Assembly: GCA_016700175.1 (NCBI GenBank)
Contig: CP065003.1
Coordinates: forward strand, 1,808,001-1,872,000
Length of the DNA stretch: 64,000 nucleotides
Source of the DNA: Acidobacteriota bacterium
Lineage (GTDB): Bacteria > Acidobacteriota > Blastocatellia > Pyrinomonadales > Pyrinomonadaceae
Reading direction: 5' to 3'
Made by a program: the position numbers and the translations under genes
The notes under the pieces: model-generated
Database searches by the model: none
What the model saw: only the letters and a program-made list of their open reading frames with translations
Told to the model about the DNA's origin: nothing
Shown here: one piece after another, positions 8,648 through 16,571 of the stretch
How positions within the stretch are numbered: the stretch's first letter is position 1
Layout of the letters: each line of letters begins with the position of its first letter

Positions 8648-8961
8648 GTTCAAAGTTCAAGGTTCAAAGTTCAAAGAGGCGAGCCGTGAGCAGTGAGCGG
8701 TGAGCAGTGTTCGAAGCCTACGGGGTCCAACGAGTGGCACAAATTACAAGAATCATACTTCAATGACTTGGTGTCAGGTGCTGCGGATCCGGCGCGATAT
8801 GTGAAGGGCCGATTCTTGAATTTTGAACCTTCAACCTTGAACTTTGAACTTTGAACCTTGAACCTTGAACCTTGAACCTTGAACCTTGAACCTTGAACCT
8901 TGAACTTTGAACTTTGAACCTTGAACCTTGAACCTTGAACCTTGAACTTTGAACCTTGAAG
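8648..8961 (+). repeat. Heptamer arrays TTGAACC/TTCAAAG (424-bp gap between genes)
   Basis: The gap 8580-9003 holds a short array (8648-8708, GTTCAAA then TGAGCAG/TGAGCGG units) and a long one (about 8814-8961) of roughly twenty 7-base units, mostly TTGAACC with TTGAACT variants, that is TGAACCT in the TGANNNN register. It reads open on the minus strand but shows only repeat-encoded FKVQGSR-like peptide, so no gene is called. Confidence 0.92.
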
Positions 8962-9003
8962 CCTACAAAGATCAGCGCGGGCACAGGTCCCGCCCCTGCA
9001 GGA

Positions 9004-9771
9004 TCAAACCGTCATCCCGCCGTCGACCACGATCGTCTGCCCCGTCACGTAAGAAGAGGCATCGGACGCGAGGAACACCGCGGCGCCTTTCAGTTCGCCT
9101 TCCTCGCCGATCCTCGGGATCGGGTTGTTCTCGCGGATAGCATTCTCGTAAATGTCGATCACCGGATCGGCGAGCCTCGATCGGAAGAATCCCGGAGCGA
9201 TCGCATTGACGCGGATCCCCCTTCTTCCCCAGCTTGCCGCAAGCTCGCGGGTAAGCCCGATCAGCCCCGCCTTGCTCGCTACGTAGCCTGCGTAAAAAGG
9301 TCCGTTGGCCGACGAGGTGATCCCTGAAATGGACGTGATGTTGATGATCGAACCGCTTCCCTGCTTCAGCATCTCGCGGCCCGCCGCCTGTGCGAAGAGA
9401 AAGCAGCCGGTCAGATTCACGTCCACGACCTTCTGCCACTTTTCGAGCGGCATCTCCTCGGGCATCGCCCCCCACGAAATGCCCGCGTTGTTGATCAGGA
9501 TATCGACCTTGCCGAACTTTTCGACCGTCGCATCGACGACCGTCTGAACCTCGTCGGCCACTGAGGTGTCGCAGAGCATCGACTCGACCTCGAATCCGCG
9601 GCCTTTGAACTCCTCGACCGTTTCATCCAGCCATTCCGCGCGCCTTGCGCACAGCATCAGCGAAGCGCCCGCTTCCGCCAGGCCCTCCGCCATCTCTTTA
9701 CCCAGCCCTCGCGATCCGCCGGTGACGATCGCAGACCGACCTGTGAGATCGAACAATTCCATTACGCTCAT
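9004..9771 (-). CDS. SDR-family oxidoreductase (FabG-like)
   Basis: 255 residues, classical short-chain dehydrogenase. Motifs: TGGSRGLG cofactor loop (residues 17-24), NNAGISWG (about 91-98), INITSISG with the catalytic Ser, Y-x3-K as YVASK, and the IRVNAIAPGFF strand. It uses NAD(P)H on a carbonyl or alcohol; the substrate is unknown. It begins 6 bases after the kinase stop codon and, with the sigma factor and kinase upstream, forms a tight three-gene operon. An ordinary metabolic enzyme inside a signalling operon is unusual; it may be a downstream passenger or an output. Confidence 0.92.
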   Translation of the reverse strand: MSVMELFDLTGRSAIVTGGSRGLGKEMAEGLAEAGASLMLCARRAEWLDETVEEFKGRGFEVESMLCDTSVADEVQTVVDATVEKFGKVDILINNAGISWGAMPEEMPLEKWQKVVDVNLTGCFLFAQAAGREMLKQGSGSIINITSISGITSSANGPFYAGYVASKAGLIGLTRELAASWGRRGIRVNAIAPGFFRSRLADPVIDIYENAIRENNPIPRIGEEGELKGAAVFLASDASSYVTGQTIVVDGGMTV

Positions 9772-9777
9772 AATTCT

Positions 9778-12402
9778 TCAGCCTTCGGTACGGCCGCTTG
9801 ATCGCGGCATACCCATCCGTTCAAGGAGCTTGAAATACCGCGGATCGCTGCGGATCTGTTCGAACGGAGGGCTCCACCGGATATAAGGCAAAAAGGCGCT
9901 GCGAGCTTCAAAATCCTTCTCCAGCCATTCGAAAGCCTTGTCATTCTCCCCGAGCCCGGAATAGATGCGGGCGATGTTCCGGCCCTGAGAAGAACTGGAT
10001 CGGTACCTCTCGATCAGCGAATCGAGTATCTTACCGGCCTCGTCCCTTTTACCCGCCCTCGCAAGCACGTAACCGTAGATGGACAACGCGTTGACCGATT
10101 CCGGCGCCAGCTTGTTACACGTGGTCGCCGTTTCGACAGCCGATCGGAAGTTTTCCCGGCTGGCTTCCGCCAATGCCAGCATGCAGTGGGTCCACGGAAA
10201 ATCCGGTTCCAGCGCGATCGATCTCTGAAGTACCGATATCGCCGACACGTGATCCCCGAGCACGAGATGCGCTCCGGCGAGATTCGTGATGATGATCCCC
10301 GACAGCGGGTCCAGCTGCTCGGCGATCTTCGATTCGACAAGCGATTCGTCAAATCTTCCGAGCTCACGGAGCAGAAGGCTGTACCAGTGCCGGACTTCGG
10401 CATAATTCGGCTTCAGGCTGATTGCCGTCTTGTACTCACGCTCAGCCTCCGTCCATTCCCACGAACGATGAAGCACAAGTCCGAGCGACGCGTGGGCTTC
10501 CGGGAGCATAGGATCCGCTTCCAGGGCCTTTGAAGCGTATGCCCTTGCGCGCCTTAGTAGCTCCGAAGAGCGCTCGCCGGTGTAGTTCTCGAGCAGCACA
10601 TAGGAATCCGAAAGCCCTACATAGGCCAAAGCGAATCCGGGATCGGATTCGACAGCCGCGGAATACTCCTCGATCGCCGTCCTGAGGCTGTCGGGAGTCC
10701 TCTTGTTCCATTGGTAGCGGCCGCGCAGATAGTGCCGAAAGGCTTCCGCGCTCGCGGTGTACGGCTTTTCGAGGCGCTCACGCTCCGGTTTCGCTATCTC
10801 GAGGTTGAGTTCTTCCAGGATATCGATGGCGATAGCGTTCTGCAGCGACGCGAACTCCGAATGGTCTCTGGTGTAGCCGCGCCCCCATAACCGGTTGCCC
10901 GTAGCAGTTTCGACGATCTCGATGTTCACCCCGATCCCCTGCGACTGCTTTGTGATCTCTCCAAGCACCACGGTGTCGACCGCCAGTCTGCGGCCGATCT
11001 CCTGGGCCGTCACGTCCTGCCCCTTGAACCTGAACACGGAACTTCGCGCCTTCACTTTGACGGACGGCATATGGGACAGCTTGTCGATCAGCGATTCGGT
11101 GAAACCGTCGGCGACTGCCTCGAATTCCGGATCTTCAGTCAGGTTCACGATCGGAAGGACCGCCACCGCCTCAATGTTGGGCCTCGCCTCCGTCGCAAGC
11201 AATGAGTACAGGTACAAACCGGCGATCGAGGCGATCGCGAGGACCGCAGCAGCAGACGCTAACCATCTTCGGCTTTTCCCGGCGCGAAACGATCCACTGG
11301 TTTCGCGGATGCCCTCCGTCGAGTTGGCTCCGTTTACCCGGGCACGAAATGCCCGGAGATCGGCCAGCATCTCTCCGGCGGACGAATATCGCTCTTCAGG
11401 GTCCTTCTTGATGGCCTTCCCGATTATTCTCTGAAGGTCGTCCGCTTCCCCGGCATCCGGCACGTTTTCGAACACCGGTTCTTTTTCGAGAATCGACGAT
11501 ACCGTGTCCGAATGGGTCTCGCCGTCGAATGGCGCCTCGCCTGTCAACATTTGGTAGAGCACGACACCGAAGCTGAAGATGTCGGTTCTGAAGTCGACCT
11601 CACCCGCGCGTGCCTGTTCCGGCGACATATATCCTGAGGTCCCGACGACAAGGCCCCTGATGGACGAAGCTTCCGCTCCATCGGCTCCTGCCTGTCCGCT
11701 TACGCTTTCCGTAAGCTTGGCAACTCCGAAATCAAGCACCTTTACAAGCCCGTCGGGCCTGATCATTATGTTGCCGGGCTTTATGTCTCGGTGGATGATG
11801 CCCGCGTCGTGCGCGGCCTCGAGCGCCGAACCGATCTGCACGGCGACATCCGCGATCTCGTCAAGTTCCATCGCTCCGCGTTTCAGGCGGTCGCGAAGCG
11901 TCTCTCCCTCGATAAACTCGGTGGCAATGTACCTCAGTTCCTCGGTGTCCCCGATATCGTAGACGGTGAGGATGTTGGGGTGATTCAGCGCCGAGGCCGT
12001 TTTTGCTTCAAGCTCGAATCGCCGCAGCGCACCGCTTCTCCCGAGCAGGCCGCCGCTGACGAACTTGATCGCCAGTTTGCGGTCGAGACGCGGATCCTCG
12101 GCGAGATAGACGGTTCCCATACCGCCTTGCCCGATCTTGCTTATGATCCTGAAATTGCCGAGGTCCGTGCCGCTCAGGTCCGCGGCGCCGACGGAAGACA
12201 GAAGCTCGGCGGCGAGATCCTCGGGAGGAATGTCGACGACACCGTTGAATTCGTCGTCAAACGAAAGAAGCTCCTTCAACCGTTCCTCGACCGCCTGGTC
12301 GCCGCCGGACCGCGAACGGACGAATCCGTCCCTCTCCTCGGCCGGGAGCTCGATCGCCCGGTGATACAGGTCTTCGATCCGTTTGAATAAGGCAGGATCC
12401 AT
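9778..12402 (-). CDS. Membrane Ser/Thr protein kinase with TolB-like and TPR domains
   Basis: 874 residues. Order: an N-terminal helical extension (1-75, with EERDGFV and VEERLKELLSFDDE), PknB-type kinase (83-350: GQGGMGTV P-loop, Lys113, HRD 204-206, DFG 224-226, SPE 260-262), a transmembrane helix (about 379-402), a TolB/FlgO-like domain (VAVLPIVNLTEDP to LWGRGY), and TPR-like helical repeats to the end. All catalytic residues are present. The TPR part should lie in the periplasm and sense or bind proteins; the kinase is cytoplasmic. It follows the ECF sigma gene by 6 bases, so the sigma factor or its partners are likely substrates. Confidence 0.93.
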   Translation of the reverse strand: MDPALFKRIEDLYHRAIELPAEERDGFVRSRSGGDQAVEERLKELLSFDDEFNGVVDIPPEDLAAELLSSVGAADLSGTDLGNFRIISKIGQGGMGTVYLAEDPRLDRKLAIKFVSGGLLGRSGALRRFELEAKTASALNHPNILTVYDIGDTEELRYIATEFIEGETLRDRLKRGAMELDEIADVAVQIGSALEAAHDAGIIHRDIKPGNIMIRPDGLVKVLDFGVAKLTESVSGQAGADGAEASSIRGLVVGTSGYMSPEQARAGEVDFRTDIFSFGVVLYQMLTGEAPFDGETHSDTVSSILEKEPVFENVPDAGEADDLQRIIGKAIKKDPEERYSSAGEMLADLRAFRARVNGANSTEGIRETSGSFRAGKSRRWLASAAAVLAIASIAGLYLYSLLATEARPNIEAVAVLPIVNLTEDPEFEAVADGFTESLIDKLSHMPSVKVKARSSVFRFKGQDVTAQEIGRRLAVDTVVLGEITKQSQGIGVNIEIVETATGNRLWGRGYTRDHSEFASLQNAIAIDILEELNLEIAKPERERLEKPYTASAEAFRHYLRGRYQWNKRTPDSLRTAIEEYSAAVESDPGFALAYVGLSDSYVLLENYTGERSSELLRRARAYASKALEADPMLPEAHASLGLVLHRSWEWTEAEREYKTAISLKPNYAEVRHWYSLLLRELGRFDESLVESKIAEQLDPLSGIIITNLAGAHLVLGDHVSAISVLQRSIALEPDFPWTHCMLALAEASRENFRSAVETATTCNKLAPESVNALSIYGYVLARAGKRDEAGKILDSLIERYRSSSSQGRNIARIYSGLGENDKAFEWLEKDFEARSAFLPYIRWSPPFEQIRSDPRYFKLLERMGMPRSSGRTEG

Positions 12403-12408
12403 CGATCT

Positions 12409-12975
12409 TCAGCCCCGCTGCAGCTCGTTAAGAAGCCAGCTTCGGGCAAATCTCCAGTCACGCTTCACGGTGTTCGGCGAAACGTCCAGCACGCCTGCGA
12501 TCTCGTCGGTGTTCATACCTCCGAAGAACCGAAGCTCCACCACCCTCGACTTGCGCGCGTCGAGCGTCTCGAGCTCATTTAGCGCATCATCCAGCGCCAC
12601 TATCTCGTCCGTCCGTTCGTCGGTCACGTAAAGATGGTCTTCAAGCGTGATCCTCTGCGGACTGCCTCCCCGTTTTGCCCTTCCCTTTGCACGGGCGTAA
12701 TCGACGAGAATATGGCGCATCGCCTGGGCCGCAACGCCGAAAAAATGCGCGCGGTTCTTCCAGTTCCTCTCGTCAGCACCGGCAAGTTTCAGGTAGGCCT
12801 CGTGGATGAGCTCGGTGGTCTGCAGAGTGTGGCCTCCCTGTTTGTTCAGGTACCGACCGGCCATTTTGTGCAATTCGGCGTACACAAGCGGCATAAGCTC
12901 CTCGAGAGCTTTTTCGCTTCCGTCGCTCCATTCGGCGAGCAGACGCGTAACCTGATGAGTCTCGGTATCTCCCAT
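12409..12975 (-). CDS. ECF-subfamily sigma factor, kinase-linked class
   Basis: 188 residues from the ATG at 12975; an in-frame GTG at 12987 would add MSKG, and neither has a strong ribosome-binding site. Region 2 is seen as LMPLVYAELHKMAGRYL and TELIHEAYLKLAG. Region 4 is the VELRFFGGMNTDEIAGVLDVSPNTVKRDW helix-turn-helix. The WKNRAHFFGVAAQAMRHILV segment is typical of the TIGR02999-like ECF class found beside Ser/Thr kinases rather than anti-sigma factors. No anti-sigma gene is present. The kinase starts 6 bases downstream. Control by phosphorylation is inferred from the neighbourhood and from the Vibrio EcfP/PknT precedent. Confidence 0.92.
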   Translation of the reverse strand: MGDTETHQVTRLLAEWSDGSEKALEELMPLVYAELHKMAGRYLNKQGGHTLQTTELIHEAYLKLAGADERNWKNRAHFFGVAAQAMRHILVDYARAKGRAKRGGSPQRITLEDHLYVTDERTDEIVALDDALNELETLDARKSRVVELRFFGGMNTDEIAGVLDVSPNTVKRDWRFARSWLLNELQRG

Positions 12976-12987
12976 TCCTTTACTCAC

Positions 12988-13374
12988 CGACGGAGTCCGG
13001 ATGCGGGAACGCGCCTGTTCGAAAGCAGGATTCCCAACCGGGCCCGGTCATGAGGCGTTCTATTCTGGTGGCTTTGATGGATCGCAGTGCCCTGATTTTA
13101 AGTGATGGGCGAGCTAATTGAAAGAACAATGTACGCATCCGCGAGGAGATCGTCTCGCGAGAGCTCGATGACCGCCGGGCTTTGACGAACACGACATTTG
13201 CGCACCTGAGCAGATGGACCTCGCCGCCTGACATCCGTCACTTCGTATTTCCCCGCCTCTCGTCACGCACATCCGCCGTTCGTCACAAAACCGAGTCATC
13301 AGCCGCGCGGCCAATGTACGATCGCCCGCATAGCGGACAAGCCGCACGCAAATCGATCAGGAGGAGCATTCATC
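12988..13374. other. Divergent intergenic region, sigma operon / DinB gene
   Basis: About 390 bases between divergently transcribed genes, so it must hold promoters for both. I see no heptamer or palindromic repeats, no convincing coding sequence and no unmistakable -35/-10 pair. A CGCGAG/CTCGCG inverted pair lies near 13137-13158, and a good AGGAGGAG ribosome-binding site for the DinB gene lies at about 13360-13368. This repeat-free gap contrasts with most other gaps in the window. Confidence 0.5.
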
Positions 13375-14058
13375 ATGTATATGTTTATCGTCGATCCATA
13401 CCAGGTCTACAAGCTAATCGGGGCGCTAATAGCCTTTCTTGCGATATTTTTCACCTGCGGTACCGCATCCGCGGCACACGGGCAGGGCGACGCTGAAAAG
13501 AAAGACCCTTCGGTCTTCACCGAGGCGGACAGGACGAAGGCGCTCGAGAAACTGAACGAGACGCGTACCAGGCTTTCCAACGAACTGAAGGGCCTGTCCG
13601 ACAAGCAGCTCATTTACCGGTCCGGACCCGACCGTTGGACGATCGCACAAGTCGCTGAGCACATCATCATCGCCGAGCAGAGGATCTCAACCCTGATCGC
13701 GGAGAGCATCGTGAAAGGGCCCGAACACTCTTCACCCGACGTTTTCCGTGTTAACGACATCGCGATCCCTCTGGCGATCACCAACCGGAACCAGAAGTTC
13801 ACCGCGCCACCGACCGTGCAGCCCGAAGGAAGGTGGAAGACCCGCGACGAACTGCTCTCGGAATGGGAAACCTCGAGAGCAAAGACGATATCGTTCCTTA
13901 AAACGACGGAAGTGAACCTCCGCACGCGGTTCGCGGAGAACCCCGTGCTCGGAATGATCGACGCCTTTCAGTGGATCATCTTCCTGGACTCGCACGCGAG
14001 AAGGCATCTGGAGCAGATCGCGGAGGTGAAGGCGGACGCGGGATATCCGACGAACTAG
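13375..14058 (+). CDS. DinB-family protein, exported or membrane-anchored
   Basis: 227 residues. An N-terminal hydrophobic segment (about residues 13-33) ends near ASAAHGQG and suggests export or anchoring. It is followed by a DinB/DfsB four-helix bundle: SNELKGLSDKQLIYR, GPDRWTIAQVAEHIIIAEQR (first metal His), and DSHARRHLEQIAEV (last metal His pair). DinB-like proteins bind Ni or Zn through three His and include thiol transferases. The substrate is unknown, and export is unusual for the family. The start is supported by AGGAGGAG about 7 bases upstream. Confidence 0.85.
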   Translation: MYMFIVDPYQVYKLIGALIAFLAIFFTCGTASAAHGQGDAEKKDPSVFTEADRTKALEKLNETRTRLSNELKGLSDKQLIYRSGPDRWTIAQVAEHIIIAEQRISTLIAESIVKGPEHSSPDVFRVNDIAIPLAITNRNQKFTAPPTVQPEGRWKTRDELLSEWETSRAKTISFLKTTEVNLRTRFAENPVLGMIDAFQWIIFLDSHARRHLEQIAEVKADAGYPTN

Positions 14059-14220
14059 GGCAGGATTCATACGGGTCCTATGTAGGCGATCCGCCTGCAC
14101 GAGGCGCCGTTGGCGGAGGGAAAGATTGAACGGTCAGCAAAATTCTTTCCGCCTTCGGCGCCTTCATCTCTCGCGTGGGCCTTTTCGGATCAGCGGAATG
14201 TTGATAGATTGTGGCTCCTG

Positions 14221-15348
14221 ATGTTCAAAGGCCTCAAAGAGCACGAACCCGGATTCCTCAGATGGAAGCTTCTCATTTTCTGGGCATTGCTCACCTTCGT
14301 GGGACTTCTACTGACGATCTCGCTTTACGCGGGTAGTTACGCCGTCGGCGAGCCGGCGACTCTTTTGGAAGCCTTGAATTCGCAGATGGTCCGGTTCCAG
14401 GTCTGGGCGGCGTTCGCGGTTCTGATCGTCGGCGTGGACCTTGTTTACAGGCGCTACTTCCGCTCGTGGTTTCTCCGATTTCCTGTTCATCTTGTGACGG
14501 CACTGGTCTGGTCGGCAGTCACGGCCACCGTCACCGTAGTGTTGATGTGGCTGTTCGAAGGACTGACGAGCTCGCAGCCGAGCGGGCTTGGTACGATCGC
14601 CGCGGCGACAGGCGTCGGAAGCGTCGTGACCGGGGTGATCGGCTACAAGATAATCCTGACCACCAATTACGCGCTCGATTTCAACAAGAAGTTCAACGAC
14701 GAGAAGAACAAGAGCGAAGTGCTCGAGAGGCAACTTGCACAGGCGCAGCTGCAGGCGCTGAAGATGCAGCTTCAGCCTCATTTTCTTTTCAACACGTTGA
14801 ATTCGCTGTCGAGCCTGGCGCTGGAAGATCCCAGGCAGACGGTGCATATGATAACCAGGCTCGGGGACTTTCTGCGGATGACCGTCGATTCGAACGGCAC
14901 GCAGACAGTCTCGCTGGAGCAGGAACTGGAGTTTCTGAAGAACTACCTGGAGATCGAAAAGGTGCGTTTCCGGGACCGTCTGGAGCCGGTGTTCGAGATC
15001 GATCCGGAAACGCTGGGCGCAGACGTGCCGAACCTGCTTCTTCAGCCGGCGGTCGAGAACGCGATCAAGCACGGCGTTTCGAAGAGCATGAGCGCGGGAA
15101 GGATCCTGATCTCGGCACTGCGAGAGGGTGAGCGGCTGGTCTTAAAGATCGAGAATGACGGACCCGTGCCGAACGGCCGGCCCGGGACGGAGGTCAGAGA
15201 AGGCGTGGGGATCGCGAACACCCGCGAGCGGCTGAAGCAGATCTACGGCGAGGACTTCGAGCTGGATTTCGAGCTGCTCCCTCGAGGTGGAGGAAGACTA
15301 ATGATCTCAGTGCCCCTTAGACCGAACGGGACCGAAGATGATCACTAG
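14221..15348 (+). CDS. LytS-type sensor histidine kinase
   Basis: 375 residues from the ATG at 14221. The frame stays open to a TTG at 14110, and the true start is not certain. Four hydrophobic helices (about residues 18-155) are followed by a coiled coil (LERQLAQAQLQALKMQ). The His_kinase domain has LQPHFLFN with phospho-acceptor His187, the LLLQPAVENAIKHG N-box, and GVGIANTRERL. It lacks a PAS or GAF sensor domain, so the membrane part is probably the sensor. The LytTR response regulator 300 bases downstream is its expected partner. The pair resembles LytS/LytR and YpdA/YpdB systems. Confidence 0.92.
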   Translation: MFKGLKEHEPGFLRWKLLIFWALLTFVGLLLTISLYAGSYAVGEPATLLEALNSQMVRFQVWAAFAVLIVGVDLVYRRYFRSWFLRFPVHLVTALVWSAVTATVTVVLMWLFEGLTSSQPSGLGTIAAATGVGSVVTGVIGYKIILTTNYALDFNKKFNDEKNKSEVLERQLAQAQLQALKMQLQPHFLFNTLNSLSSLALEDPRQTVHMITRLGDFLRMTVDSNGTQTVSLEQELEFLKNYLEIEKVRFRDRLEPVFEIDPETLGADVPNLLLQPAVENAIKHGVSKSMSAGRILISALREGERLVLKIENDGPVPNGRPGTEVREGVGIANTRERLKQIYGEDFELDFELLPRGGGRLMISVPLRPNGTEDDH

Positions 15349-15350
15349 GT

Positions 15351-15640
15351 TTCTTTTTTGCGGTTCTTTGCGACTTTGCGGGAGACACAACGAGATTCAA
15401 TCGGCAATCCCTGTTAAACTCGGCTGAGAACACTCTCGCAAAGACGCCAAGCCGCAAAGAACCGCAAAGGAAAGAGTTAAGCGCAATCAGGATCTGAGCT
15501 TTAGGTGCGTTTCTATCGGAAGAGTCAGATTCGCCGCAAAAGAGACAAACGAAAGGATCTTTGCGTCCATAGCGACCTTTTCGTTTGACACTCTTTAAAA
15601 TCTCCGCGGTCTCTGCGTGCTCTGCGGTAGATTCTTCTTA
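15351..15640. repeat. Inverted-repeat elements between sensor kinase and response regulator
   Basis: The gap holds an imperfect inverted repeat (arms about 15351-15385 and 15432-15474, TGCGGTTCTTTGCG type) that could fold into one large hairpin. A second patch (15550-15592) has ACGAAA/TTTCGT ends. A solitary arm at 15602-15640 (CTCTGCGGTxxATTCTTCT type) matches arms at about 20184-20220 and 20396-20425. The last patch ends about 8 bases before the response-regulator ATG. Confidence 0.75.
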
Positions 15641-15648
15641 GCTTATCT

Positions 15649-16413
15649 ATGTTCAAAGCACTCATAGTCGATGACGAGCCGCCGGCGCGGGAGATCATCC
15701 GCAGGATGCTCGCCGAGGACGAAGAGATAGAGGTCGTCGGCGAATGCTCGAACGGCGCCGAGGCCATCGAGGCGATCGCGGAGAAAGGCCCTGACCTTAT
15801 GTTCCTCGACATACAGATGCCGGAGGTCGACGGCTTCGAACTGCTGGAAGCGTGCGGCGAGGAAAAGATGCCGGCGGTGATCTTCGTAACGGCTTTTAAC
15901 CGCTACGCGGTCAAGGCATTCGAGGTGTCGGCGATCGATTACCTGTTGAAACCGTTCGATCACGAGCGGATGGCGATGGCGCTCGACCGCGCGAAGACGA
16001 ACCTTCGCGAACGCTCGGACGCTGAAAGAAGCGAGCAGTTGCTCGATCTTCTCAACCGCCTGACGGGAGGCCGCGAGAGGCTAAGGCGCTTTGTGATCAA
16101 GAACAACGGCCGGATCCTGCTTGTCCCGGCTGAAGATGTCGACTGGATCGAATCGGACGGGAACTACCTGATACTCCACTGCGGGAACGACCGGCACCTG
16201 ATCCGCGAGACCTTGAAAAACCTTGAAGAGAGGCTCGATCCGGAGACGTTCTTCCGCATCCACCGATCGACGATCGTGAACATCGACTCGGTGAAGGAGC
16301 TTCAGAAGCACTTCAACGACGAGCACGTGGTGCTGATGAGATCGGGGAAGGAGCTGATCCTGAGCCGGAGGTACAGGGGCAAGCTGGGGGAGAAACTGGG
16401 CGCTGCGATCTAG
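15649..16413 (+). CDS. LytTR-family response regulator
   Basis: 254 residues. N-terminal receiver domain with VDDEPPA acidic pair, phospho-acceptor Asp54 in MFLDIQMPE, TAFN and the YLLKPF Lys. C-terminal LytTR DNA-binding domain (about 145-250): LLVPAEDVDWIESDGNY, FFRIHRSTIVN, LILSRRYRGKL. It should act as a phosphorylation-controlled transcription factor for the LytS-type kinase encoded just upstream. Target promoters cannot be named. The gene is separated from the kinase by repeat DNA and may have its own promoter there. Confidence 0.95.
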   Translation: MFKALIVDDEPPAREIIRRMLAEDEEIEVVGECSNGAEAIEAIAEKGPDLMFLDIQMPEVDGFELLEACGEEKMPAVIFVTAFNRYAVKAFEVSAIDYLLKPFDHERMAMALDRAKTNLRERSDAERSEQLLDLLNRLTGGRERLRRFVIKNNGRILLVPAEDVDWIESDGNYLILHCGNDRHLIRETLKNLEERLDPETFFRIHRSTIVNIDSVKELQKHFNDEHVVLMRSGKELILSRRYRGKLGEKLGAAI

Positions 16414-16427
16414 GGCTGAACGAGCTC

Positions 16428-16568
16428 TTCAACGCGAAGGTCGCTAAGGTCGCAATGGAATCTTGGACGCTCTCCTTTTGATCAGATCTAATTCCGGTAA
16501 GACCGTTCAGAACGTGATAATAGGAGTGAATCAACCTTCTTTGCGTCCTTCGCGACCTTTGCGTTGAA
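16428..16568. repeat. 141-bp inverted-repeat element between convergent genes
   Basis: Arms at 16428-16455 and 16541-16568 are near-perfect inverted copies (TTCAACGCGAAGGTCGC / GCGACCTTTGCGTTGAA ends). They lie exactly in the gap between the convergent response-regulator and aminopeptidase genes. It may act as a two-way transcription barrier or be a small non-autonomous mobile element. Confidence 0.85.
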
Positions 16569-16571
16569 ACC

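Noticed and set aside
8760..8984. 74-codon minus-strand frame with FKVQGSR repeats
   Set aside because: It is only the translation of the TTGAACC heptamer array.
13114..13347. Small minus-strand frame in the sigma/DinB gap
   Set aside because: No ribosome-binding site, Cys/Arg-rich random-looking composition, and it would lie in the region needed for two divergent promoters.
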